DNA of 64,000 bases from Rhodocyclaceae bacterium (GTDB taxonomy: Bacteria; Pseudomonadota; Gammaproteobacteria; Burkholderiales; Rhodocyclaceae): assembly GCA_013426785.1 (NCBI GenBank), contig JACDZI010000009.1:1-64000 (forward strand). The letters are read 5' to 3'. Positions 30,397 to 37,368 of this stretch are shown piece by piece (the stretch's first letter is position 1; each line of letters opens with the position of its first letter). Below the pieces are notes generated by a model. The model worked only from the letters and a program-made list of their open reading frames with translations, was not told where the DNA came from and made no database searches. A program made the position numbers and the translations under genes.

Positions 30397-31872
30397 TCAG
30401 AATTCCCTCAGGTCGTTGACCCAGCTTGCCACAATCTGCCACAACACACTTGCGGCGAAATAGACTTCCGGGTCTGCCTTGCAGATGGCTTCAACATCGC
30501 CCTGAACAAATTTATCTTTGCCATAGCCGACGATGTAGCTTATCCATCTTCTGAGGTTCTCGTCGGCGCCGACGACAAAGTCTGATGGATTGAATTGGCC
30601 TGTTCGAGCAAGTACCCATGACAGACCATCGCGCTTGGCGGGGTCACCGTTCTTCAAGTGATCAATCAAGTGAGGAATTTGTGGCTCAGCAATCCGCAAA
30701 AGCGCGCGGGCAGCTTCAACCTTGATCTCCAAGGGACTTGAGTTGAATGTATCAACAAGTGCGGTCGCCGATATAGCAGAAGGAAATTGGCCAAGTGCCC
30801 AAGCTGCTCCAGCGCGCAGTTCGTCGTCACGTTCCGTGTCCCGCAACACTTCGATCAGCAACTCTTCGCTCCGACTCTTGGGTATTTCGGATGCGACTAT
30901 GACCGTTTCAAGCTGCGTCTCAAGGGGAACCGTCATGACTGGACTGCGCAGCTTGTTCTCCATGAACTCCCAGCCGCTCGGCTCGCCATATGCCGCAAGG
31001 GCAGCCGCAGCCTCAAGCTGGACATAAATATCCTCGTCGGCATCGGTCATTCTTGCTACGAGCAGCGGCTTGGCAGTGGTGTAGCCTCTGTACCGTAGCG
31101 CTTTTGCGGCAGCGTACCGCTCGCTTAAGTTGACGCTTGCGAGTTTGTCTATGAAATAGGCTTCGCTAACTGACGTGGGGCACTGGAGCTTTGTGTTGAC
31201 CGGAACAACTGACGCCACAATCTGATTTGCCTCGACGGTATCACCAGCGCTGACCTGTGGCAGCAAGGTTATCTTGCCTTTGCTCCGGCTCAACTGGATG
31301 GATTGACGCCGTGCCTCCGGGATAGGTGTCAGGCTGATCCTCCCAGATTCCAGGGCGAAAACAACGGACCGCTGATTGGCGGCAGCACATGTCCACATCA
31401 CCCGTATTTCGGAGCCTTCCTCGACACCTTTTGGTTGGGTGATAGATACCTGTTCGGCGACAAACGCCTTCCGCATGTCCTTCACGCTGACAAAGTGAAT
31501 AGGCGAGATTCGTTTCAAATCTACGGGAGAGTCGTCGTCTTGCTCGAAGACGACGATTGAAACAAGGTCGTCGTCCCGCATACCAGCATCCCATGTCCGC
31601 TTCGGGTCATTAAGGGAATGTGACATTGATATCTCAAGCTTTGTCTTGCCACGGGACTCAAACCGTATGCCTGTGTTCAGGCACAGAATGTCGGGAACCC
31701 GCACTCGCTTGATCTTGATCTTCTTCCATATCTTGAAACCTGTAGAACCGCGCTCAAGTTCAATGGGATTAAATCCCAACGCCTTCAATCGGCTGATTGT
31801 TGCATTCGTGCCAGCGGCACCGACGGCGAGTTTTCTTAGGAAACTGTCATCACTCTTGAAATTATTTGCCAC
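30397..31872 (-). CDS. HEAT-repeat protein with PD-(D/E)xK-like N-terminus
   Basis: The 491-residue product starts at GTG (MANNFKSDD). Residues 60-86 read VPDIL...RFESRGKTKLEISMSH, with Asp61, Glu72, Lys76 and Lys78 placed like a PD-(D/E)xK nuclease core after an alpha helix (SRLKALGFNPIE). From about 235 to 480 there are HEAT-like helical repeats (SERYAAAKALRYRGYTTAK, DIYVQLEAAAALAAYG, DELRAGAAWALGQF, IKVEAARALLRIAEPQ). Pairing with a methyltransferase suggests a restriction-type effector; this is inference, and a regulatory or DNA-sensing role is also possible. Confidence 0.65.
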   Translation of the reverse strand: MANNFKSDDSFLRKLAVGAAGTNATISRLKALGFNPIELERGSTGFKIWKKIKIKRVRVPDILCLNTGIRFESRGKTKLEISMSHSLNDPKRTWDAGMRDDDLVSIVVFEQDDDSPVDLKRISPIHFVSVKDMRKAFVAEQVSITQPKGVEEGSEIRVMWTCAAANQRSVVFALESGRISLTPIPEARRQSIQLSRSKGKITLLPQVSAGDTVEANQIVASVVPVNTKLQCPTSVSEAYFIDKLASVNLSERYAAAKALRYRGYTTAKPLLVARMTDADEDIYVQLEAAAALAAYGEPSGWEFMENKLRSPVMTVPLETQLETVIVASEIPKSRSEELLIEVLRDTERDDELRAGAAWALGQFPSAISATALVDTFNSSPLEIKVEAARALLRIAEPQIPHLIDHLKNGDPAKRDGLSWVLARTGQFNPSDFVVGADENLRRWISYIVGYGKDKFVQGDVEAICKADPEVYFAASVLWQIVASWVNDLREF

Positions 31873-31930
31873 AGCGCCACCAAAGTGATTTTGTTTGAGG
31901 GACCATTATATTTGCGAGATTCTTCGTGAC

Positions 31931-32000
31931 GCCCAACGTCTGAGTTCAGGGGCGCTGCGCGGCTTCATCGCGCAGCGTCCCCTGGAACGATGGGTTAGCC
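31931..32000 (-). other. integron attC site of cassette 1 (attC-A)
   Basis: Read on the minus strand, the 70-bp site starts with inner core GGCTAAC and ends with GTTGGGC. The inner arms pair as CGCTGCGCG with CGCGCAGCG around a short loop, then CCCC/GGGG and GTTC/GAAC-type arms carrying single unpaired bases, a hallmark of folded attC. The inner core GGCTAAC is the exact complement of GTTAGCC, the cassette-1 start core at 32754. It lies 3 bp after the membrane-protein stop. Confidence 0.88.
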
Positions 32001-32002
32001 AG

Positions 32003-32737
32003 CTATTTGGGAGCATTGGCAAGCTTGGTTTCCAAGACAGTGCCAACCATCCAGACGCCGGCGGCCGGAATGACCCAAAGAAGCAACAGAATTGCCAACA
32101 TGCTGAGGCTGGGAACAGATATAGCAGCCATAGCGAAACCGAGCTCGAAAATGATAATGGCAAAGGCGTTTCCATGCTCCCGAAGGTGCCGATAGGACTC
32201 AACGTACTCTTGCACTTGAGGCGCAGCGGATGCCCTCGCAGAACTTAGGGACCAGTAGTAATTGGTGATTTTCTCGAAGCTGTTTTGTTTGGCTTCGACA
32301 AAAAGAGTGAATTGAAGCGCCAAGATTAGACACACAAAAACGATGGCAATGAACCGCCAGCTTGAGAGAGGTAGCGACAAGAACAGATATGCACTGATGA
32401 GCAGAATGGAGAAGAAGGCGACAAACCAAGCGCTCGCCGAAGAGAAGCATCGCTTACTGTCGAACTCGATCTGGGCTCGAAGCGCATGCATTGTCAGTAT
32501 GGGCGCGCTGGCAATGTAGCAATATGCCAACCCCAGTGCGATAAGCACGAGCAAGTGATGAATACCCGCGTCTTTGAAGCTTGATATGGCCGGAAATAGG
32601 GCGCCTTTCAGCGGGGACGCTGACTCTTCGTTGAACATCAATATTGCACCGGCGCCGACTATCGTGCCGATGAAATACCGTACTACGTAGTACTCCCACC
32701 AGTGAGACGCGTTCTTAGATTTCTCTGTGTCGGACAT
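32003..32737 (-). CDS. cassette-borne integral membrane protein of unknown function
   Basis: The 244-residue protein has a short hydrophilic N-terminus (MSDTEKSKNASHWWEYY) and about six membrane helices: near 20-35, 58-80, 102-122, 127-150, 190-210 and 213-235. A soluble segment (about 150-190) links the fourth and fifth helices. No family is recognised. It is the only gene in integron cassette 1, and its ATG is 11 bp after the GTTAGCC core. It could be an effector or transporter, but nothing in the sequence decides this. Confidence 0.7.
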   Translation of the reverse strand: MSDTEKSKNASHWWEYYVVRYFIGTIVGAGAILMFNEESASPLKGALFPAISSFKDAGIHHLLVLIALGLAYCYIASAPILTMHALRAQIEFDSKRCFSSASAWFVAFFSILLISAYLFLSLPLSSWRFIAIVFVCLILALQFTLFVEAKQNSFEKITNYYWSLSSARASAAPQVQEYVESYRHLREHGNAFAIIIFELGFAMAAISVPSLSMLAILLLLWVIPAAGVWMVGTVLETKLANAPK

Positions 32738-32747
32738 GGCTATAGAT

Positions 32748-32754
32748 GGCTAAC
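32748..32754 (-). other. integron core site opening cassette 1
   Basis: The minus strand reads GTTAGCC. Its complement GGCTAAC is the inner core of attC-A. No full attC is recognisable upstream (32755-32819), so this is probably the insertion-site core and not another cassette end. Confidence 0.75.
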
Positions 32755-32819
32755 GTGAATTAGGCACCTATCGAGGTGTCAAACAAGCTTTTGCGTCGGT
32801 CAGAACAAATCAGACATTC

Positions 32820-32843
32820 GCCGTCCCGCCAGCGCCGACTTTT
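32820..32843 (+). repeat. dispersed 24-bp repeat, copy 15 (intergenic, after a stop)
   Basis: Exact consensus. Its last T is the first base of the complement of the TGA stop of the retropepsin-like gene. Confidence 0.95.
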
Positions 32844-33223
32844 CATTTCGCCAAGGCTACCGGGTAATTTGGATGCTCGGGATTGACCACCAGTTGCTGG
32901 CGCAGCGGATCGACCATCAGGTCCATCGCCTCCAGCGGTAAAACGCCCATCAACGGCTCATTGCCCATTACCAGCGCCTCGGTAACGTAATTTCGATTGG
33001 CAAAGGCGATTTCGATGGGGGCAATTTTCGGCACCTTGCGCTGCCGGCCTTCGGCGTGAGTGACGACCTGCTGACTGACCTCGGACAAGTCAAAGCCCAG
33101 TTGCACCGCATCCTGCTCGGTGAGGCACATGAAGGTGGCTCCGGTATCCACCAAGGCGCGGACGTCGATGCTCCGTTTATCGAACAGATTGGTGATTTTC
33201 AAGTCGGCGTAGGTATGCCCCAT
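32843..33223 (-). CDS. retropepsin-like aspartic protease, copy A
   Basis: The 126-residue protein has the aspartyl protease motif ALVDTGATFM (Asp26-Thr-Gly) and VLPLEAMDL as the second hydrophobic block, typical of small clan-AA proteases that act as dimers. The start MGHTYADLKI at 33223 is preferred because a GAGGAG ribosome-binding site lies 7 bp upstream; an upstream ATG at 33241 is possible. It has a paralogue about 650 bp upstream (33871-34251). The substrate is unknown. Confidence 0.82.
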   Translation of the reverse strand: MGHTYADLKITNLFDKRSIDVRALVDTGATFMCLTEQDAVQLGFDLSEVSQQVVTHAEGRQRKVPKIAPIEIAFANRNYVTEALVMGNEPLMGVLPLEAMDLMVDPLRQQLVVNPEHPNYPVALAK

Positions 33224-33265
33224 GACACACTCCTCATTCATCGTTTAAGGCAACCCGGGCTCTCC

Positions 33266-33289
33266 GCCGTCCTGCCAGCGCCGACTTTT
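33266..33289 (+). repeat. dispersed 24-bp repeat, copy 16 (intergenic, after a stop)
   Basis: It starts 6 bp after the DUF2442 stop in the standard post-stop orientation. One base differs (CCTGCC). Confidence 0.93.
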
Positions 33290-33295
33290 CATTGA

Positions 33296-33583
33296 CTATG
33301 CTGCCTTCCTGAGATGAGCGATATCGGCGAGCAAATCCGGGACGAATAGCGCCTCATCCAGATCAGGAAAGTAGACATCAAGGCCGCCGCCAAGAATTTC
33401 CGCAGTAGTTGGGATTTTTACGCCGAGATGTGTTTGCGACCACGGCAAGGAAACGACAACACCGGTTGAAAGCTCAAGCACCAACCTACCTTTGTCAATC
33501 CCGACCGCCAGCGCGCGCGGCGCTTCCGCAAGCCATGCGGAAGCCTGTTCGGATTGATCGATCATCGCGTCAAGTCTGTCCAT
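33296..33583 (-). CDS. DUF2442 domain protein
   Basis: The 95-residue product ends with SLPWSQTHLGVKIPTTAEILGGGLDVYFPDLDEALFVPDLL-type DUF2442 features (short quotes: VVVSLPWSQT, DVYFPDLDEALFV). The start MDRLDAMIDQ at 33583 follows a GGAGGG ribosome-binding site 6 bp upstream. It overlaps the DUF4160 gene by 14 bp. This pair recurs together in bacteria and is often described as toxin-antitoxin-like; no activity can be read from the sequence. Confidence 0.75.
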   Translation of the reverse strand: MDRLDAMIDQSEQASAWLAEAPRALAVGIDKGRLVLELSTGVVVSLPWSQTHLGVKIPTTAEILGGGLDVYFPDLDEALFVPDLLADIAHLRKAA

Positions 33584-33818
33584 GAATCGCCCTCCATTCA
33601 TTGCAAAGAACCTCGATCCTTGCCTCCAGCACTTGAAGTATTCGCTTCAAGTCGGCCCGCGATACGCCATAGTGTGAGACCAATCCGACACTCCCACTTT
33701 CGCAGTCTATATGGATTTTTGCACGTCCATCCGCCCCCAATACATGAACATGTGGCGGTGGATGATCGTTTGTCCGAATCATCACGCGCAAACCGGAAAT
33801 CCAAAAGACTGTCGGCAT
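33570..33818 (-). CDS. DUF4160 domain protein
   Basis: The 82-residue protein has the family signature MIRTNDHPPPHVHVLGADG near residue 13 followed by AKIHIDCESG, with a His-Pro-rich core suggestive of a small metal-binding or nuclease-like fold. It overlaps the DUF2442 gene, so they are translationally coupled. Toxin-antitoxin-like behaviour is inferred from pairing only. Confidence 0.8.
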   Translation of the reverse strand: MPTVFWISGLRVMIRTNDHPPPHVHVLGADGRAKIHIDCESGSVGLVSHYGVSRADLKRILQVLEARIEVLCNEWRAIHGQT

Positions 33819-33847
33819 GGTTAGGTTTTTGTCCTGCCACGGCCACC

Positions 33848-33871
33848 GCCGCCTCGCCAGCGCAGACTTTT
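33848..33871 (+). repeat. dispersed 24-bp repeat, copy 17 (intergenic, after a stop)
   Basis: It has two mismatches (GCCGCCTCG and GCAGACTTTT) and ends in the stop of retropepsin copy B, as copy 15 does for retropepsin copy A. Confidence 0.88.
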
Positions 33872-34251
33872 CATTTCGCCATCGCCACCGGCAGATAGGG
33901 GCTTGCGGGATTGACGGTCAGGGTTTGCGTCGCCGGATGTAGCACCAAATCCATCATTTCCATCGGTACCGCACCCATCAGGGGTTCATCGCCAAATACC
34001 AGCGCGGAGAGATCGCAATATCGATCAGCGAAATGAACGCGCAAGGGCCCAATCATTGGCACCGCGCGGCGCGATCCATCGGCCAGGATCACTTCACGCT
34101 GGCTGACCTCAGCAAGATCAAAACCCAACTGCAAAGCCAGATGCTCGGGCACGATCATGAAAACCGCACCCGAATCAACCAAGGCGCGCGCACTGATACG
34201 ACGCTTTCCCCACACACTTTCCAGTTCGATATCCGCGTAGGTCAGGCCCAT
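33871..34251 (-). CDS. retropepsin-like aspartic protease, copy B
   Basis: The 126-residue paralogue of the protein at 32843 shares its start (MGLTYADI), the aspartyl motif ALVDSGAVFM (Asp26-Ser-Gly, the Ser form), VPMEMMDL and the C-terminal ...PVAMAK. A diverged copy of the dispersed repeat directly follows its stop. The pair probably arose by duplication, with the DUF4160/DUF2442 genes between. It lies 42 bp downstream of tyrA on the same strand. Confidence 0.8.
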   Translation of the reverse strand: MGLTYADIELESVWGKRRISARALVDSGAVFMIVPEHLALQLGFDLAEVSQREVILADGSRRAVPMIGPLRVHFADRYCDLSALVFGDEPLMGAVPMEMMDLVLHPATQTLTVNPASPYLPVAMAK

Positions 34252-34293
34252 TCTTCAAATCCTTTCGTGGTTAGCGGGGAAATGATAATCCCT

Positions 34294-35178
34294 TTACTCA
34301 CCAACGGGTTGCAGCGTTTCCAGCCAGGCATCGCGCCGCGCGCGGGCAGTGGCGAACATGGCTTCCAGCCCGGACTGGTTGGCACTCGCCAGCAACACGC
34401 GGGTGCGCAGCAACTCGGCCATGTAGGCATCCAGTTCCTTGAGCAGTGCGTTACGGTTGGCGAGGCAGATGTCACGCCACATTTCCGGGTGGCTGCTGGC
34501 GATGCGGGTGAAATCGCGGAAGCCGCCGGCGGCGAAGGAAAACAGCTGGTCGGCGTTGTCGCGCCCGGCCAGGTCATGGACCAACGCGAAGGCCAGCAGG
34601 TGCGGCAGGTGGCTGACGGCAGCGAAGACGCGGTCGTGCTCATCCGGGGCGAGTTCGGAAACTTTCGCGCCGCAGAGTTCCCAGACAGCGCGCACTGCCG
34701 CAACGTCGGCCGGGGCGTTTTCCGGCAGCGGCGTCAGCACGACGCGCTTGCCGTGGTACAGGTCGGACTTGGCGGCGGCCACCCCGCTCTTCTCGGCACC
34801 GGCAATCGGATGGCCGGACACGAACTGACCAATCCTGTTGCCCAAAGCGGTGCGCGCAGCGGCGACGACATCGCTCTTGGTGCTGCCACCATCGGTGACG
34901 ACGGTCTGCGGTTCGAGATGCGGCGCGATGGCCTGTATCACCGGCAGCATCTGGCCGACCGGCATGCCCAACAGCACGAGATCGGCCCCCTTGAGCGCGC
35001 TCTCCCAGTCGGTGGCGATTTCGTCGATCACGCCGAGTTGCAGTGCCTGCTCCAGCGGCGTGCGGGTGCGGCCCATGCCGACAATCTGCGGACAATGCCG
35101 TCCCGCCAGCGCCGACTTTATGGCAAGGGCGAAGGAACCGCCGATCAGTCCGACGCCACAAACTACCAACTTGCCCAT
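34294..35178 (-). CDS. tyrA: prephenate dehydrogenase
   Basis: The 294-residue NAD(P)-binding enzyme converts prephenate to 4-hydroxyphenylpyruvate in tyrosine synthesis. Motifs: VCGVGLIGGSFALAI (Rossmann), DGGSTKSDV, VSGHPIAGAEKSG and AAVSHLPHLLAFAL with the catalytic His. There is no fused chorismate mutase or ACT domain. The start overlaps the hisC stop by one base. A repeat copy in an unusual frame reads KSALAGRHC near residue 21. Confidence 0.93.
   Translation of the reverse strand: MGKLVVCGVGLIGGSFALAIKSALAGRHCPQIVGMGRTRTPLEQALQLGVIDEIATDWESALKGADLVLLGMPVGQMLPVIQAIAPHLEPQTVVTDGGSTKSDVVAAARTALGNRIGQFVSGHPIAGAEKSGVAAAKSDLYHGKRVVLTPLPENAPADVAAVRAVWELCGAKVSELAPDEHDRVFAAVSHLPHLLAFALVHDLAGRDNADQLFSFAAGGFRDFTRIASSHPEMWRDICLANRNALLKELDAYMAELLRTRVLLASANQSGLEAMFATARARRDAWLETLQPVGE
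35097..35120 (+). repeat. dispersed 24-bp repeat, copy 18 (intragenic)
   Basis: It lies near the start of tyrA and differs from consensus only at the last base. The coding frame gives IKSALAGRHC. Confidence 0.9.
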
Positions 35179-36266
35179 TAAAGGGATTGCTCCAGCGCTG
35201 CAAGGAAGCGCGCGTTTTCGGTATCGAGGCCGATAGTCACGCGCAGATGGTTGGGCAAGCCGTAACCGCCGATAGGACGTACAATCACACCCTGCTGCAG
35301 GAGTTTCCGATTGACCGCCGCTCCGTCGGCCACGGCGAAGGTGACGAAATTGCCGTGCGAGGGAATGTGTTCGAGGCCAAGCCGCTTCAGCCCGGCGACG
35401 ATCAGCTCCATGCCGCGCCGGTTGAGTGCGTAGCTTTCGGCGACGAACAGGTGATCGTCGAGCGCGGCACCCGCGGCGGCAAGGGCGAGGTTGTTCACGT
35501 TGAAGGGCTGGCGCACCCGGTTCATCAAATCGGCCACTTCAGCCGATGCGGCGGCGAAGCCGATACGCAAGCCGGCCAGCCCGTAGATCTTCGAGAAGGT
35601 ACGGGTAACAATCAGGTTGGGGAAATCCTTGATCCAGGCGACGGTATCGGCGCGTTCGGCCGGCGGCAGATATTCGTTGTAGGCCTCGTCGAGCACCACC
35701 GCGACATCGGCAGGCACGGACTCCAGGAAGGCGCGGATCTCCGGGTAGGGCAGGAAATTGCCGGTCGGGTTGTTCGGGTTGGCGATCCAGACCAGCCGCG
35801 TATCGGAACGGATCGCGGCCTGCATCGCTGCGAGATCATGGCCGTAGTGCTTCGCCGGCACGACGATGCACTCGGCACCCGTCGACAGCGTCGCCAGGGG
35901 ATAGACAGCGAAGGCATGCTGCGCGAACACCGACGAGCGGCCGGGTGCGAGAAACACGCGTGCGGCAAGGTCGAGCACGTCGTTCGAACCGTTGCCGATG
36001 ACGATCTGGTTCGGGGATACGCCCAGCCGCTCGGCCAGTTTGGCGATCAACTCGAACTGGTCGGGATAGCGCTCCAGGCCACCAATCGCTTTTTCCACCG
36101 CTGCGCGGGCTTTGGGACTCATGCCCAGCGGGTTTTCGTTGGAGGCCAGCTTGACGATACTGTCGACGGCGAGCCCCATCTCGCGCGCCAGTTCGGTGAT
36201 CGGCTTGCCGGGAACATAGGCAGAAATGCCGCGGATATAGGACAAAGCCTGATCGGTGATGCTCAT
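35178..36266 (-). CDS. hisC: histidinol-phosphate / aromatic aminotransferase
   Basis: The 362-residue class-I/II PLP aminotransferase has LASNENPLGMSPKA at the N-terminus, WIANPNNPTGNFL, VVLDEAYNEYL and the PLP lysine in TRTFSKIYGLAGLRIGF. It belongs to the HisC group; its place between pheA and tyrA suggests that it also works on aromatic keto acids. The start MSITDQALSYI at 36266 has an AGAGG ribosome-binding site 8 bp upstream; the longer frame is a shadow of pheA. Confidence 0.9.
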   Translation of the reverse strand: MSITDQALSYIRGISAYVPGKPITELAREMGLAVDSIVKLASNENPLGMSPKARAAVEKAIGGLERYPDQFELIAKLAERLGVSPNQIVIGNGSNDVLDLAARVFLAPGRSSVFAQHAFAVYPLATLSTGAECIVVPAKHYGHDLAAMQAAIRSDTRLVWIANPNNPTGNFLPYPEIRAFLESVPADVAVVLDEAYNEYLPPAERADTVAWIKDFPNLIVTRTFSKIYGLAGLRIGFAAASAEVADLMNRVRQPFNVNNLALAAAGAALDDHLFVAESYALNRRGMELIVAGLKRLGLEHIPSHGNFVTFAVADGAAVNRKLLQQGVIVRPIGGYGLPNHLRVTIGLDTENARFLAALEQSL

Positions 36267-36276
36267 GAAAACCTCT

Positions 36277-37368
36277 TTATTTTGCTTTGGGATAGGAACC
36301 GAGTTCCTTGAGGAAGCCGACGCAGCCACGCAGGTCGTCGAGCGCCGCCACCACTTTTGGCTCGCTGCGGTGGCCTTCGACATCGACGAAGAACACATAT
36401 TCCCAGCGGCTGTTGCCGAAACCGCGCGCCGGGCGCGATTCGAAACGCGACATCGAGACTTCGTGGAGCTTCAGTGGTGTCAGCAGGTCATGTACGGCAC
36501 CCGGCTTGTTCTGGGCCGAGCAGACGAAGGAGGTCTTGTCATTGCCCGACGGGCCGGCATCGTGGTGGGCCAGCACCACGAAGCGTGTGGTGTTGTTGGG
36601 ATCGTCCTCGATGTTGGCGACCAGGATGTTCAACTCGTACAGGCGCGCGGCCGCCTCGCCGGCGATGGCGCAGGCTTCCGCGTCCTGCGCCGCCATGCGC
36701 GCCGCCTCGGCATTGCTGGCGACCGGCACGCGCGCCAGGTTCGGCTGATGGCGATTGAGCCACTCGTGGCACTGGGCGAGCGATTGCGCATGTGAATAGA
36801 GGCGTTTCACCTCGGCCAGCGAAGCGGCCCGTGCCATCAGGTTCTGGTGGATGCGCAGGTTCACTTCGCCGCAGATCATCAAGGGCGATGTCAGCATCTG
36901 GTCGAGCGTGCGGCCGACCGAACCCTCGGTGGAATTCTCGATCGGCACCACGCCGTAATCCACCTGTCCCGACTCGACGGCACGAAAGACGTCGTCGATG
37001 GTCAGAAAAGGCGTGAAGGTCGGCGCCGAGCCGAAATGCTGTTTGGCGGCCGATTCGGTAAAGGTACCGGCCGGGCCGAAATAGGCGATCTGCAGCGGCT
37101 GCTCCAGTGCCAGGCAGGCGGACATGACCTCGCGGAAGATCGTCCGGACGGCGACCTCGGGCAAGGGGCCGGGATTGTTGCTCGCGATGCGCCGTAGTAC
37201 CTGCGCCTCGCGTTCGGGGCGGTAGATATTGCCCTGCTTGATTTCGCCGACCCGATGCGCAAGCTGCGCCCGCTGCGATAGCAGGCGCAGCACTTCATCA
37301 TCGATGCCGTCGATGCCCTCGCGCAGGCGGGCGAGTTCTTCCTGCTCGCCGGTCACGGAACCCGCCAT
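36277..37368 (-). CDS. pheA: bifunctional chorismate mutase / prephenate dehydratase
   Basis: The 363-residue protein has an AroQ chorismate mutase domain (about 8-90: LREGIDGIDDEVLRLLSQRA), a prephenate dehydratase domain (about 95-275: IAYFGPAGTFTESA, VVPIENSTEGSVG, and NNTTRFVVL with the catalytic TRF) and a C-terminal ACT domain (SRFESRPARG) that senses phenylalanine. It makes phenylpyruvate. Its start overlaps the serA stop by one base. Confidence 0.95.
   Translation of the reverse strand: MAGSVTGEQEELARLREGIDGIDDEVLRLLSQRAQLAHRVGEIKQGNIYRPEREAQVLRRIASNNPGPLPEVAVRTIFREVMSACLALEQPLQIAYFGPAGTFTESAAKQHFGSAPTFTPFLTIDDVFRAVESGQVDYGVVPIENSTEGSVGRTLDQMLTSPLMICGEVNLRIHQNLMARAASLAEVKRLYSHAQSLAQCHEWLNRHQPNLARVPVASNAEAARMAAQDAEACAIAGEAAARLYELNILVANIEDDPNNTTRFVVLAHHDAGPSGNDKTSFVCSAQNKPGAVHDLLTPLKLHEVSMSRFESRPARGFGNSRWEYVFFVDVEGHRSEPKVVAALDDLRGCVGFLKELGSYPKAK

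Larger units (their letters stand above)
29267..32753 (-). mobile_element. two integron-type gene cassettes inserted upstream of aroA
   Basis: On the minus strand, cassette 1 (about 817 bp, 32753 to 31937) holds a membrane protein, and cassette 2 (about 2670 bp, 31936 to 29267) holds the HEAT protein and methyltransferase. Boundaries are the GTT cores at 32754, 31937 and 29267. Both cassettes lie in the sense direction of the surrounding operon. Base composition is clearly lower in GC than the flanks, and no copy of the dispersed repeat is present. No integrase gene is in the window, so this is either an integrase-less attC cluster or an insertion at a secondary site. Confidence 0.85.

Noticed and set aside
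32641-32665. A repeat-like match (CACCGGCGCCGACTAT) in the cassette membrane protein
   Set aside because: Only the central GCGCCGACT core agrees; it lies in lower-GC cassette DNA and is probably chance.
32755-32819. Third attC upstream of cassette 1
   Set aside because: A short stem GGCACCT/AGGTGTC exists but no inner core of the RYYYAAC type was found at a suitable distance.
37009-37035. Partial match GAAGGTCGGCGCCGAG in pheA
   Set aside because: It matches about ten core bases and lacks the AAAA and GGGACGGC ends.
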